A program made the translations under genes and the position numbers. This document shows positions 1-6,157 of a stretch of DNA of 28,113 nucleotides, in pieces. Every line of letters begins with the position of its first letter. The first letter of the stretch is position 1. The stretch is from an uncultured Rivibacter sp. (GTDB lineage: Bacteria > Pseudomonadota > Gammaproteobacteria > Burkholderiales > Burkholderiaceae): the NCBI GenBank assembly GCA_946481025.1, contig CAMLNA010000047.1, forward strand, positions 1-28,113, read 5' to 3'. The notes under the pieces are model-generated. The model was not told the origin of the DNA and made no database searches. It saw nothing but the letters and a program-made list of their open reading frames with translations.

Positions 1-11
1 CATGCCGAAGC

Positions 12-36
12 CCGCCGGTGATCCCTAAGCCGGCGG
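12..36. other. Inverted repeat upstream of intI
   Basis: The arms CCGCCGG (12-18) and CCGGCGG (30-36) are perfect complements with an 11-base loop. No T run follows, so an intrinsic terminator is only one reading. It could be the end of a gene lying left of the window or part of the integron recombination region. No GTTRRRY core site is visible between it and intI, so I do not call it attI or attC. Confidence 0.35.
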
Positions 37-82
37 CCCCTCTCAGCCGTGAAAGGCGATGAATGCTGGCCTTGCGCAATCA

Positions 83-102
83 TACTGGATGCAAATACAG
101 TG
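83..102 (+). promoter_or_regulatory. LexA-like SOS box in front of intI-dinB
   Basis: The core CTGGATGCAAATACAG (85-100) has the exact CTGN-N8-ACAG spacing of the proteobacterial LexA operator. With two flanking bases on each side it matches 15 of 20 positions of the extended consensus; the main defect is G instead of T in the left half-site. It ends 7 bases before the preferred intI start at 108, where a repressor would block transcription. A possible -35 TTGCGC (72-77) lies upstream, but no good -10 stands out. LexA control is known for other integron integrases and for dinB; that this site works is inference. Confidence 0.65.
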
Positions 103-107
103 TCGGA

Positions 108-1157
108 ATGACGCCTAGGTCGCCCTCTTCGCCGCCACGTCCGCCTCGACTGCTGGATGAAGTCCGCCGGCGCATTCGCGCATTGCACTACAGCATACGA
201 ACCGAGGAATCCTATATTCATTGGGTGAGGACCTTTGTTCGATTTCACGGTCTTCGTCATCCTCGCACCATGGGTGCCGCGGAAGTCGCATCGTTTCTCG
301 ACTACCTGGCCAACGAGCGCGGCGTCGCTGTCGCGACGCATCAGCAGGCGCTTGCCGCGCTGCTGTTTCTCTACAGGCAGGTGCTCGACCTCGAGTTGCC
401 CGGCCTGGGCGAGATTGCCCGGCCGCAGCGCAAGCGAAGGCTGCCAGTCGTACTCGATCACGGCGAGGTGATGCGGTTGTTCGAGCAGCTCCCTGTCGAG
501 CACTTGTTGACGGCTCAGCTGCTATACGGCACCGGGATGCGCATCCTCGAAGCGCTGCGCTTGCGCGTAAAGGACATCGACTTTGCGCATCGCACGATCG
601 TCGTTCGGGAAGGCAAGGGCGGCAAGGACCGCGCGCTGATGCTTCCCGACACCTTGGTTGCGCCACTGCGAGCGCAGCTTGTGCGCGCGCATGCGCTCTG
701 GGAGGCAGACCGCAGCGCTCAGCGCGCCGGCGTGTGGATGCCTGACGCTCTGGCACGCAAGTACCCGCGCGCCTCGCAATCGTGGGCCTGGCACTGGGTG
801 TTTCCCCACACACGGCTGAGTGTCGACCCGCGCACAGGCGCCGAGCGCCGTCACCACGCAACAGAACAAGCGCTTCAGAGGGCGTTCAAGCGCTCCCTGC
901 AGTCCTGCGGGATCGTCAAACCAGCCACGCCTCACACGCTGCGCCACAGCTTCGCCACGCACCTTCTGCAGTCCGGCTACGACATCCGCACGGTGCAAGA
1001 CCTCCTGGGCCATGCCGACGTGAGCACCACCATGATCTACACGCATGTGCTCAAGGTGGGCGGTTCGGGCGTGCGCAGCCCGCTAGACGCCCTGATGCTC
1101 GAGCCGCACGCCGCAGCCCTGAGCCCGCCCCACGCAAGATGCAGCGCCGCCGCCTGA
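108..1157 (+). CDS. intI: Integron integrase (IntI-type tyrosine recombinase)
   Basis: Site-specific tyrosine recombinase that would insert and excise gene cassettes at attI/attC sites. With the ATG at 108 the protein has 349 residues. The catalytic set is complete: R145, K170/K173, H276, R279, H302 and nucleophile Y311, each within about one residue of the class 1 integrase positions (R146, H277, R280, H303, Y312). The IntI-specific insert that distinguishes integron integrases from XerC/D is at about 214-233 ([20 protein letters not shown]). The N-terminal SAM-like domain covers about 15-105. An upstream in-frame ATG at 63 has a better ribosome binding site (GAAAGG, 51-56) but adds 15 residues unlike other IntI proteins and would place the LexA-like box inside the gene; the start is therefore not settled. 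The 3' end overlaps dinB by 19 bases. No cassette array is in view. Confidence 0.93.
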   Translation: MTPRSPSSPPRPPRLLDEVRRRIRALHYSIRTEESYIHWVRTFVRFHGLRHPRTMGAAEVASFLDYLANERGVAVATHQQALAALLFLYRQVLDLELPGLGEIARPQRKRRLPVVLDHGEVMRLFEQLPVEHLLTAQLLYGTGMRILEALRLRVKDIDFAHRTIVVREGKGGKDRALMLPDTLVAPLRAQLVRAHALWEADRSAQRAGVWMPDALARKYPRASQSWAWHWVFPHTRLSVDPRTGAERRHHATEQALQRAFKRSLQSCGIVKPATPHTLRHSFATHLLQSGYDIRTVQDLLGHADVSTTMIYTHVLKVGGSGVRSPLDALMLEPHAAALSPPHARCSAAA

Positions 1158-2410
1158 TCGCCCACCTCGACATGGACGCGTTCTACGCGTCCGTGGAGCT
1201 GCTGCGCTATCCGGAGCTGCAGAACCAGCCCGTCGTCATCGGTGGCGGGCGCCGGCACCAGCCTGAAATGCTGGCGGACGGCACGCGGCGCTTCGCGCGC
1301 CTGCGCGACTACACCGGCCGCGGCGTCGTCACCACCGCCACCTATGCCGCGCGCGACTTCGGCGTGCACTCCGGCATGGGGCTCATGAAGGCCGCCCTGC
1401 GCGCGCCCGACGCGGTGCTGCTGCCCACCGACTTCGACGCCTACCGCCACCACTCGCGCCTGTTCAAGGCAGCCGTCGCCGAAGTCGCCCCCGTCATCGA
1501 AGACCGCGGCATCGACGAGATCTACATCGACCTCACCGACGTGCCGGGCGCACAAGACACCGTGGGCCACGACCCGCTCGGAGGCGCGCGTGCCGTGGCC
1601 CAGGAAATCAAGAACAGCGTGCGTCGCGCCACCGGGCTCACCTGTTCCATCGGCATCACACCCAACAAGCTGTTGTCCAAGATCGCTTCCGAGCTCGACA
1701 AGCCCGACGGCCTCACCGTCCTGGCCGCCGACGAGGTGCCCACGCGCATCTGGCCGTTGCCGGTGCGCCGCATCAACGGCATCGGCCCCAAGGCGGGAGC
1801 GCGGCTGCAGCAGCTGGGCATTGCCACCGTCGGCGAGCTGGCGCGGTGCGAGCCCGCCTGGCTGGTCGAGCACTTCGGCAGCAGCTACGGCATCTGGCTG
1901 CACCGCGCCGCCCGTGGCATCGACGAGCGGCCGGTGGTCACGCACAGCGAGCCGGTGTCGATGAGCCACGAAACCACTTTCGAACGCGACCTGCATGCGG
2001 TGCGCGACCGCGCCGTGCTGTCGACCATCTTCACGCAGCTATGCCAGCACCTGGCCGAAGACCTGCAGCGCAAGGGCTACGTGGGCCGCACCGTCGGCAT
2101 CAAGCTGCGGTACGACGACTTCAAGACCGTGACCCGCGACCACACCCTGCAGGCGTGGACCAGCGACTTCGCCACCATTCGCCGTGCGGCAGGCGAGTGC
2201 CTCAAGCGTGTGCCGCTCGAAAAGCGCCTGCGCCTGCTCGGCGTGCGCATGGGCTCGCTGTTGAAAACCGCTGACGCCGCCGCTGCGCTCGAAGCGGCGG
2301 AGCGGGCCAGGCGCAAAAAGAACAAACGTACCTCGCCGGCCACTCCCGACGACAACACGCTGCGCGCCGAAGAACCGCAGGCACCCTACACGCCCGGCCT
2401 GTTCATCTGA
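1139..2410 (+). CDS. dinB: DNA polymerase IV (Y-family, error-prone)
   Basis: Translesion DNA polymerase of 423 residues. The catalytic motif [12 protein letters not shown] supplies D11 and the [12 protein letters not shown] motif supplies D126/E127. A helix-hairpin-helix segment ([19 protein letters not shown]) and the little-finger domain follow. It is longer than the E. coli enzyme because of an insertion at about residues 38-60 and a basic, proline-rich tail from about 380 that ends in TPGLFI, possibly a sliding-clamp contact. Its ATG lies inside the last codons of intI in another frame (19-base overlap), so the two genes are probably co-transcribed and translationally coupled under the LexA-like site at 83-102. 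DinB is a classic SOS gene; its pairing with an integron integrase is the notable point. It ends 16 bases from the convergent gene at 2427. Confidence 0.95.
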   Translation: MQRRRLIAHLDMDAFYASVELLRYPELQNQPVVIGGGRRHQPEMLADGTRRFARLRDYTGRGVVTTATYAARDFGVHSGMGLMKAALRAPDAVLLPTDFDAYRHHSRLFKAAVAEVAPVIEDRGIDEIYIDLTDVPGAQDTVGHDPLGGARAVAQEIKNSVRRATGLTCSIGITPNKLLSKIASELDKPDGLTVLAADEVPTRIWPLPVRRINGIGPKAGARLQQLGIATVGELARCEPAWLVEHFGSSYGIWLHRAARGIDERPVVTHSEPVSMSHETTFERDLHAVRDRAVLSTIFTQLCQHLAEDLQRKGYVGRTVGIKLRYDDFKTVTRDHTLQAWTSDFATIRRAAGECLKRVPLEKRLRLLGVRMGSLLKTADAAAALEAAERARRKKNKRTSPATPDDNTLRAEEPQAPYTPGLFI

Positions 2411-2426
2411 GGCCTCTGCACCGAGG

Positions 2427-2783
2427 CTATGGGCGCCGGCCGAGGCCGCGCCACCAGCCGCCCGACATCACGAAGCGCGGAAAGGTCACGAACTGCTCGA
2501 CCACGAAGCGCGAGAAGAAGTCGCCCGCCCCCAGAAAGGGCTCGGGCGCCTCGGGCTCGGTCTTGTGGCCCACCGCCTGCGCCACAAAGGCCCCCAGCAA
2601 GCCGCCCAGGCCCAGCAGCCACATCGACGCGCCGCCCGCACCAAGCGCTGCAGCCGCCAGCGCGGCCACGCCGCCCCAGAACAGCGGCACCGTCGCGATG
2701 TGCAGCCACAGGTTGAGGCGGCTGCGGTGCTTGTTGCCGTAGTCGGCGTATTGCCAGCGGAGCAGGTCTTTGCGGATCGTCAT
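2427..2783 (-). CDS. Small membrane protein, Mpo1/DUF962-like
   Basis: A 118-residue protein with two hydrophobic segments at about 25-47 and 52-70. The pattern YADYGNKHRSRLNLWLH followed by AQAVGHKTEPEAPEPF recalls the conserved histidines of the DUF962/Mpo1 family, whose yeast member is an Fe-dependent dioxygenase of 2-hydroxy fatty acids. Similarity is judged by eye and activity is not shown. The C-terminal part (FFSRFVVEQFVTFPRFVMSGGWW) is strongly aromatic. It is divergent from the TetR gene at 2869, with an 85-base intergenic region carrying overlapping promoters and inverted repeats, so the TetR protein probably controls it. It could instead be an unrelated small membrane family. Confidence 0.7.
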   Translation of the reverse strand: MTIRKDLLRWQYADYGNKHRSRLNLWLHIATVPLFWGGVAALAAAALGAGGASMWLLGLGGLLGAFVAQAVGHKTEPEAPEPFLGAGDFFSRFVVEQFVTFPRFVMSGGWWRGLGRRP

Positions 2784-2812
2784 GGCCGTGCTTCTCGAAG
2801 TGGGACTTGAAA

Positions 2813-2859
2813 CTTGACAGCAGCCAATCTAGGCGCTTATCTTTCCACTGTCAAGATAA
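2813..2859. promoter_or_regulatory. Divergent overlapping promoters with operator-like inverted repeats
   Basis: Plus-strand promoter: TTGACA (2814-2819), 18-base spacer, TATCTT (2838-2843), facing the TetR gene. Minus-strand promoter: TTGACA (2854-2849), 17-base spacer, TAGATT (2831-2826), facing the Mpo1-like gene. The two occupy nearly the same DNA. Two perfect inverted repeats lie on top: CTTGACAG/CTGTCAAG (2813-2820, 2848-2855) and TTATCTT/AAGATAA (2837-2843, 2853-2859, 9-base spacer). The second covers the plus -10 and the minus -35 and is a good candidate TetR operator. Confidence 0.6.
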
Positions 2860-2868
2860 CTCGCGCGC

Positions 2869-3495
2869 ATGTCTCGCACCGTCGACAAGGCCGCCTCCAG
2901 GCCCTACCACCACGGCGACCTTGCCGAAGCCCTGCTGCAGGCCACCGCAGACCTGCTGGCCGAGGCAGGGCCCGAACGCTTCAGCCTGCGCGAGTGCGCA
3001 CGACGCGCTGGCGTGTCGCATGCCGCCCCGGCCCACCACTTCGGCGACACGCGCGGGCTGCTCACGGCCTTTGCGGCCAGAGGTTTCGAAGCCCTGGCCC
3101 AGCGCCTGCGAAAGGCGGCCGGCGTCGCCGCCGACCCGGTTGCACGCCTGCAGGCACAAGGCGAAGCCTATGTGGCCTTCGCGCTCGAGCACCCTGCCCG
3201 CTATCAGCTCATGTTCCGCAGCAGCCAGACCGACATGGAGATGCCGCTGCTGAGCGACGCAGCCCAGGCGGCCTGGGCCGAGCTGGCCAATGCCGTTGCA
3301 GCCGCACGCGGTACTGAACCGCCGCGCGACAGCAGCGACCCGCATGCCGCACTCGCCTGGGCCTCGGTGCACGGCCTTGCGCTCCTGCTGATCGACGGCC
3401 GCATGGCGCCGGCCCGCGCGCGGCCTCAGGCATGGCGCCGCATGACCCGAGACACGCTGGCGGCCTTGGCCCCTGCCTGGCGACCACCGGTTTGA
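2869..3495 (+). CDS. TetR/AcrR-family transcriptional regulator
   Basis: A 208-residue regulator. The N-terminal helix-turn-helix lies at about 12-58, with the recognition-helix region FSLRECARRAGVSHAAPAHHFGDTRGLL typical of TetR proteins. The C-terminal ligand domain (about 80-205) has the pattern of the TetR_C_33/WHG group (HPARYQLMFR near residue 108). No strong ribosome binding site precedes the ATG. The gene is divergent from the Mpo1-like membrane protein and shares with it a 47-base block of overlapping promoters and inverted repeats, which suggests autorepression plus control of that neighbour. The ligand is unknown; a fatty-acid-like compound would suit the neighbour but is only a guess. 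Confidence 0.9.
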   Translation: MSRTVDKAASRPYHHGDLAEALLQATADLLAEAGPERFSLRECARRAGVSHAAPAHHFGDTRGLLTAFAARGFEALAQRLRKAAGVAADPVARLQAQGEAYVAFALEHPARYQLMFRSSQTDMEMPLLSDAAQAAWAELANAVAAARGTEPPRDSSDPHAALAWASVHGLALLLIDGRMAPARARPQAWRRMTRDTLAALAPAWRPPV

Positions 3496-3514
3496 GGGGT
3501 GGCGCGGTCTCGCA

Positions 3515-3531
3515 CTGGCACGAAACCCGCT
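3515..3531 (+). promoter_or_regulatory. Possible sigma-54 (-24/-12) promoter
   Basis: CTGGCACGAAACCCGCT has a full TGGCACG -24 element and a GC doublet at the correct 10-base spacing from the GG, but CC replaces the usual TT of the -12 element. If used, transcription would start near 3541, after the 5' arm of the outermost stem described at 3533-3615, so the two readings conflict. Confidence 0.25.
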
Positions 3532-3532
3532 T

Positions 3533-3615
3533 GTAAGGCTGCGCCGACCTTCGCGTCCGCCCCATCCGTGCGAAAGGCAACGGATGCAGGCCCGGGTCGG
3601 TTGCAGGAGCCTTAC
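3533..3615 (+). ncRNA. Nested-stem leader ahead of the 42-residue membrane protein
   Basis: Three perfect nested pairings lie in 83 bases: GTAAGGCT (3533-3540) with AGCCTTAC (3608-3615); CCGACC (3544-3549) with GGTCGG (3595-3600); and CATCCGT (3563-3569) with ACGGATG (3580-3586), the last capped by a C-GAAA-G tetraloop (3571-3576). The outer stem covers the end of the ribosome binding site AGGAG (3605-3609) and all bases up to the start codon at 3616. This is the architecture of a translation-controlling RNA. It matches none of the riboswitch consensus patterns I know. Confidence 0.5.
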
Positions 3616-3744
3616 ATGACTGACAAGCAACGTCACCAACCGCGCGCCCGCCGCGTCCCCGCCGCATCGCTGCCCAACTGGGTCATCGTGCTCATGGCCG
3701 CCAGCGTCGCTCTGGCCGCCGCACTGGCGCGCCAGTTCGGCTGA
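3616..3744 (+). CDS. Small single-pass membrane protein (42 aa), unknown function
   Basis: Start ATG at 3616 with a strong AGGAG (3605-3609) six bases upstream, which argues for a real gene despite its size. The product has a basic, soluble N-terminus (about 1-17, rich in R/K/H/Q) followed by one hydrophobic helix (about LPNWVIVLMAASVALAAALA, 19-38) ending in RQFG. The positive-inside rule would place the N-terminus in the cytoplasm. It sits 120 bases after the TetR gene. The leader can fold so that the ribosome binding site is partly hidden. I do not recognise the family. Confidence 0.7.
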   Translation: MTDKQRHQPRARRVPAASLPNWVIVLMAASVALAAALARQFG

Positions 3745-3756
3745 CACGCCACGGCT

Positions 3757-3771
3757 CGCCCAACAAGGGCG
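3757..3771. terminator. Weak hairpin after the small membrane protein gene
   Basis: CGCCC (3757-3761) pairs with GGGCG (3767-3771) around an AACAA loop, 12 bases after the stop codon and before the convergent DUF1127 gene. The stem is short and has no T run, so this is only a possible bidirectional terminator. Confidence 0.3.
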
Positions 3772-3810
3772 GCCAGCCTGCGCCCGACGTGGCCGTGCTG
3801 GTGCGCCCGC

Positions 3811-3996
3811 TCATCGCCCCGACGTTGAAGGCTGCGCGGCCGCCCCTCTGCTGAGGCCTGCGGTCCCTCGCAGCAGGAACGGGATCTCGCCGCGACCGAT
3901 GCCCAGGTCGCAAAGCTCCCGCTCGGTCATCACGCACAGCAGCTCGCGGTCCCGCCCGCGACGCAGCCAGTTCAGCAACAGGTCGATCATCTTCAT
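3811..3996 (-). CDS. DUF1127-domain small protein
   Basis: A 61-residue protein with the DUF1127 signature in LLLNWLRRGRDRELLCVMTERELCDLGIGRGEIPFLL: an N-terminal amphipathic helix, then the turn-helix ending in a D-[IL]-G-[IL]-x-R pattern. Family members in other bacteria have been linked to small-RNA or regulatory functions, but many are uncharacterised. The start at 3996 is chosen because GGAGG (4006-4002 on the minus strand) sits 5 bases upstream; an earlier in-frame ATG at 4077 would add 27 residues unlike the family. It is divergent from the LysR gene at 4089, with 92 bases between starts that contain an AGAAG/CTTCT repeat, so LysR control is plausible. Confidence 0.85.
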   Translation of the reverse strand: MKMIDLLLNWLRRGRDRELLCVMTERELCDLGIGRGEIPFLLRGTAGLSRGAAAQPSTSGR

Positions 3997-4049
3997 CAGG
4001 GCCTCCGAGGTTGCGCATGCCCGCATCGTGCGCCGCGGCGTACCATCTG

Positions 4050-4065
4050 AGAAGTTGCATCTTCT
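4050..4065. promoter_or_regulatory. Candidate LysR operator
   Basis: AGAAG (4050-4054) and CTTCT (4061-4065) form an inverted repeat with a 6-base spacer, 23 bases before the LysR start and in the shared region with the divergent DUF1127 gene. The size fits the T-N11-A class of LysR sites. Support is positional only. Confidence 0.35.
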
Positions 4066-4088
4066 GAACCATTCCATCAGGAAGCCTG

Positions 4089-4985
4089 ATGAGATCGCTG
4101 AACCTCGACCAGCTGCGCACCCTGGTGGCCATCGCCGACCTCGGCTCGTTCTCGAACGCCGCCAGAGCGCTGCACCTGTCGCAGCCGACGGTGAGCCTGC
4201 ACGTCAGCGAACTGGAGTCGCGGCTGGGCGCACGGCTGCTCGACCGCACCGACCGCCGTGTCAGGCCCACGGCCGCCGGCGCCGCACTGGTGGAGCGCGC
4301 CCGCACGCTCCTGCACGACGCGCAAGAGGCCGTCGAGCTGGTGAGGCGCCATGCGGAGGGACTGGTGGGCCGCGTGCGCCTGGGCGCCTCCACCGTCGTT
4401 GTCACCCACCTGCTGCCGGCGGCGCTCGACTGGCTGTCGCAGCACCACCCCGGAATCGACGTCGAACTCGGCATCACCGGCACGCTGCAGGCAGCCCAGC
4501 GGTTGCGCGAAGGGAGCCTGGACATCGGCATCGTGTCGCTGCCGCTTGCCTCCGAGGTGGGGCTGGAGATCCGCCCCTGGCGCAGCGACCCGATGGCCGC
4601 CTACCTGCCGCCGCGCTGGGAAGTCCCCGCCACCGTCACGCCGCAATGGCTGGCCCAGCGCCCGCTGGTGCTCAACGACAGCAGCACCAACATGTCACGC
4701 CTCACCGCTGCATGGTTCGCCAAGGCCGGCCACGCGCCCAAGGCCCGCATCGAACTGAACTACGACGAGATCATCAAGAAGCTCGTGATGGCGGGCTACG
4801 GTGCCTCGGTCCTGCCCCTGGAGCCCACTGCCGATGCCGCCCAGCTGCAGGCGCAAGTGCAGATCCGCCCGCTGAGGCCGCCCCTGCGGCGCCGCCTGGG
4901 CGTGGCCCTTCGCCGCAGCGCCGTGGCACGCGAACCGGCACTCGACATCGTGCTCGGCGTGCTGGACGGCCTGCGCCAGCGTTGA
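4089..4985 (+). CDS. LysR-family transcriptional regulator
   Basis: A 298-residue LysR-type regulator. The winged helix-turn-helix occupies about 3-62 (LNLDQLRTLVAIADLGSFSNAARALHLSQPTVSLHVSELE), followed by a linker helix and a periplasmic-binding-protein-like effector domain from about 90 (VGRVRLGAS...). AGGAAG (4079-4084) serves as ribosome binding site. The gene is divergent from the DUF1127 gene and lies upstream, on the same strand, of a second LysR gene 35 bases past its stop. The effector domain is typical in length; no effector can be named. Confidence 0.93.
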   Translation: MRSLNLDQLRTLVAIADLGSFSNAARALHLSQPTVSLHVSELESRLGARLLDRTDRRVRPTAAGAALVERARTLLHDAQEAVELVRRHAEGLVGRVRLGASTVVVTHLLPAALDWLSQHHPGIDVELGITGTLQAAQRLREGSLDIGIVSLPLASEVGLEIRPWRSDPMAAYLPPRWEVPATVTPQWLAQRPLVLNDSSTNMSRLTAAWFAKAGHAPKARIELNYDEIIKKLVMAGYGASVLPLEPTADAAQLQAQVQIRPLRPPLRRRLGVALRRSAVAREPALDIVLGVLDGLRQR

Positions 4986-5020
4986 GTCGCGCCAGCGGCA
5001 GCGCTGCTAGAGTGCCCTGC

Positions 5021-5983
5021 ATGAGTTCCCCGCTGCCGCCTGCCGACCTGCGCCTGCCCTCGATCGACGGACTGCGCGCCTTCGAAGCCGCCGCCCGGCT
5101 CGGCAGCTTCGAGCGAGCTGCCGAGGAGCTGCATGTGAGTGCCAGCGCCGTGGGCAAACGCCTGGCCACGCTCGAAGAGCTGCTGGGCACGCCGTTGCTC
5201 GTGCGCAGCGGCAAGGCCCTTGCGCTCACCACCGAAGGCAAGGAGTACCTGGCCTCGGTGAGCGCCGCGCTCGGCCTGCTGGCGCAGGTGCCACTGCACC
5301 GGCGTGCGGTGCAGCGGCAGCAGCGGCTGCGCATCACCACGCCTCCCACGTTCGCCCGTCAGGTGCTCGTGCCTCAGTTGGCAGGATTCACTCAGGCACA
5401 CCCCCACGTGGAGCTCGAGGTCGTGCTGAGCATCCCCTTCCTCAGCGCCGCCTCGGGTGCGGAGACCGACATCGAGGTGCGCAATGGCGACGCGTCCGCG
5501 GACGGCGGCACGGTGCTCATGCACGACGTGGTGCTGCCGGTGGCCGCGCCGTCGCTCCTCAGCCGGCTGCCGCCCATGCGCAGCCCTGCCGACCTGGAGC
5601 ACGCTCCCCTGCTGCGCACGCCGCTCGAACCGTGGGTGCGGTGGTTCCAGGCGGCCGGGCTGGCATGGCCGGAGCCGTCGCGCGGCCCCAAGCTGGTGGA
5701 CCTGGGACTCACCCTCGAGTCCGCCGTCAGCGGCCAGGGCGTGGCGCTGGCCCGGCCCAGCCTGGCGCGCGACTGGCTGTTGAGCGGGGCGCTGGTGCCG
5801 CTGTTCGAGCCCGCCCGGCGTGTCCTGGCCACCCCGGTCAACCTGTATTTCCTGATGCCCTTCTCGCCCGAGGGCGCCGCGGCCGAGTTCGCCGCCTGGC
5901 TGCAGCAGGCCTGCAGCAGCGTGGCGCAGGCCGGGCTGGCGGCCGTTTCCGGTGCCACCGGAGAAAAATTCCGCGACGGGTGA
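5021..5983 (+). CDS. LysR-family regulator, GcvA-like
   Basis: A 320-residue regulator whose N-terminus (LPSIDGLRAFEAAARLGSFERAAEELHVSASAVGKRLATLEELLG) has the GcvA-type helix-turn-helix. The effector domain begins near residue 100 (QRLRITTPPTFARQVLVPQLAGF). GcvA in E. coli activates glycine cleavage; in Burkholderiales this subgroup is large and controls many different pathways, so the name indicates family only. The ATG at 5021 has only a weak ribosome binding site, 35 bases after the previous LysR gene. The next gene on the strand is the L-lactate dehydrogenase gene, 174 bases away, a plausible target. The two regulators belong to different LysR subgroups and do not look like a recent duplication. 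Confidence 0.9.
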   Translation: MSSPLPPADLRLPSIDGLRAFEAAARLGSFERAAEELHVSASAVGKRLATLEELLGTPLLVRSGKALALTTEGKEYLASVSAALGLLAQVPLHRRAVQRQQRLRITTPPTFARQVLVPQLAGFTQAHPHVELEVVLSIPFLSAASGAETDIEVRNGDASADGGTVLMHDVVLPVAAPSLLSRLPPMRSPADLEHAPLLRTPLEPWVRWFQAAGLAWPEPSRGPKLVDLGLTLESAVSGQGVALARPSLARDWLLSGALVPLFEPARRVLATPVNLYFLMPFSPEGAAAEFAAWLQQACSSVAQAGLAAVSGATGEKFRDG

Positions 5984-6086
5984 GGCAGCTTGCGCGAGCA
6001 TCGGCGCCACACCCGAAAGGCAAGAGCGAGACGAGACACCCCACATGAGACATCCAGTGTCAACCTGTATTTCGCGGGCCGAGCGC

Positions 6087-6148
6087 CGGGCCGCTCCCAA
6101 GCCGGCCCGCATCCCCATGGGGGATCGGCCGGCGTACTCGCCGGCCGA
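6087..6148 (+). promoter_or_regulatory. Consecutive inverted repeats in the lldD leader
   Basis: Three adjacent repeats precede the lactate dehydrogenase gene: CGGGCCG/CGGCCCG (6087-6093, 6103-6109); CCCCATGGGG (6113-6122); and a ten-base-pair stem TCGGCCGGCG/CGCCGGCCGA (6125-6134, 6139-6148) with a TACT loop. The last stem includes the first two bases of the ribosome binding site GAGGGG (6147-6152). The element could end LysR-gene transcription, bind a regulator, or limit translation of lldD. Confidence 0.5.
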
Positions 6149-6157
6149 GGGGCAGTC

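Noticed and set aside
1..110. attI or attC recombination site upstream of intI
   Set aside because: A hairpin is present, but no GTTRRRY core or R'/R'' box pair could be found in the visible sequence.
4089..5983. Recent tandem duplication of LysR genes
   Set aside because: The two proteins differ throughout, including the helix-turn-helix type and length, and belong to different subgroups.
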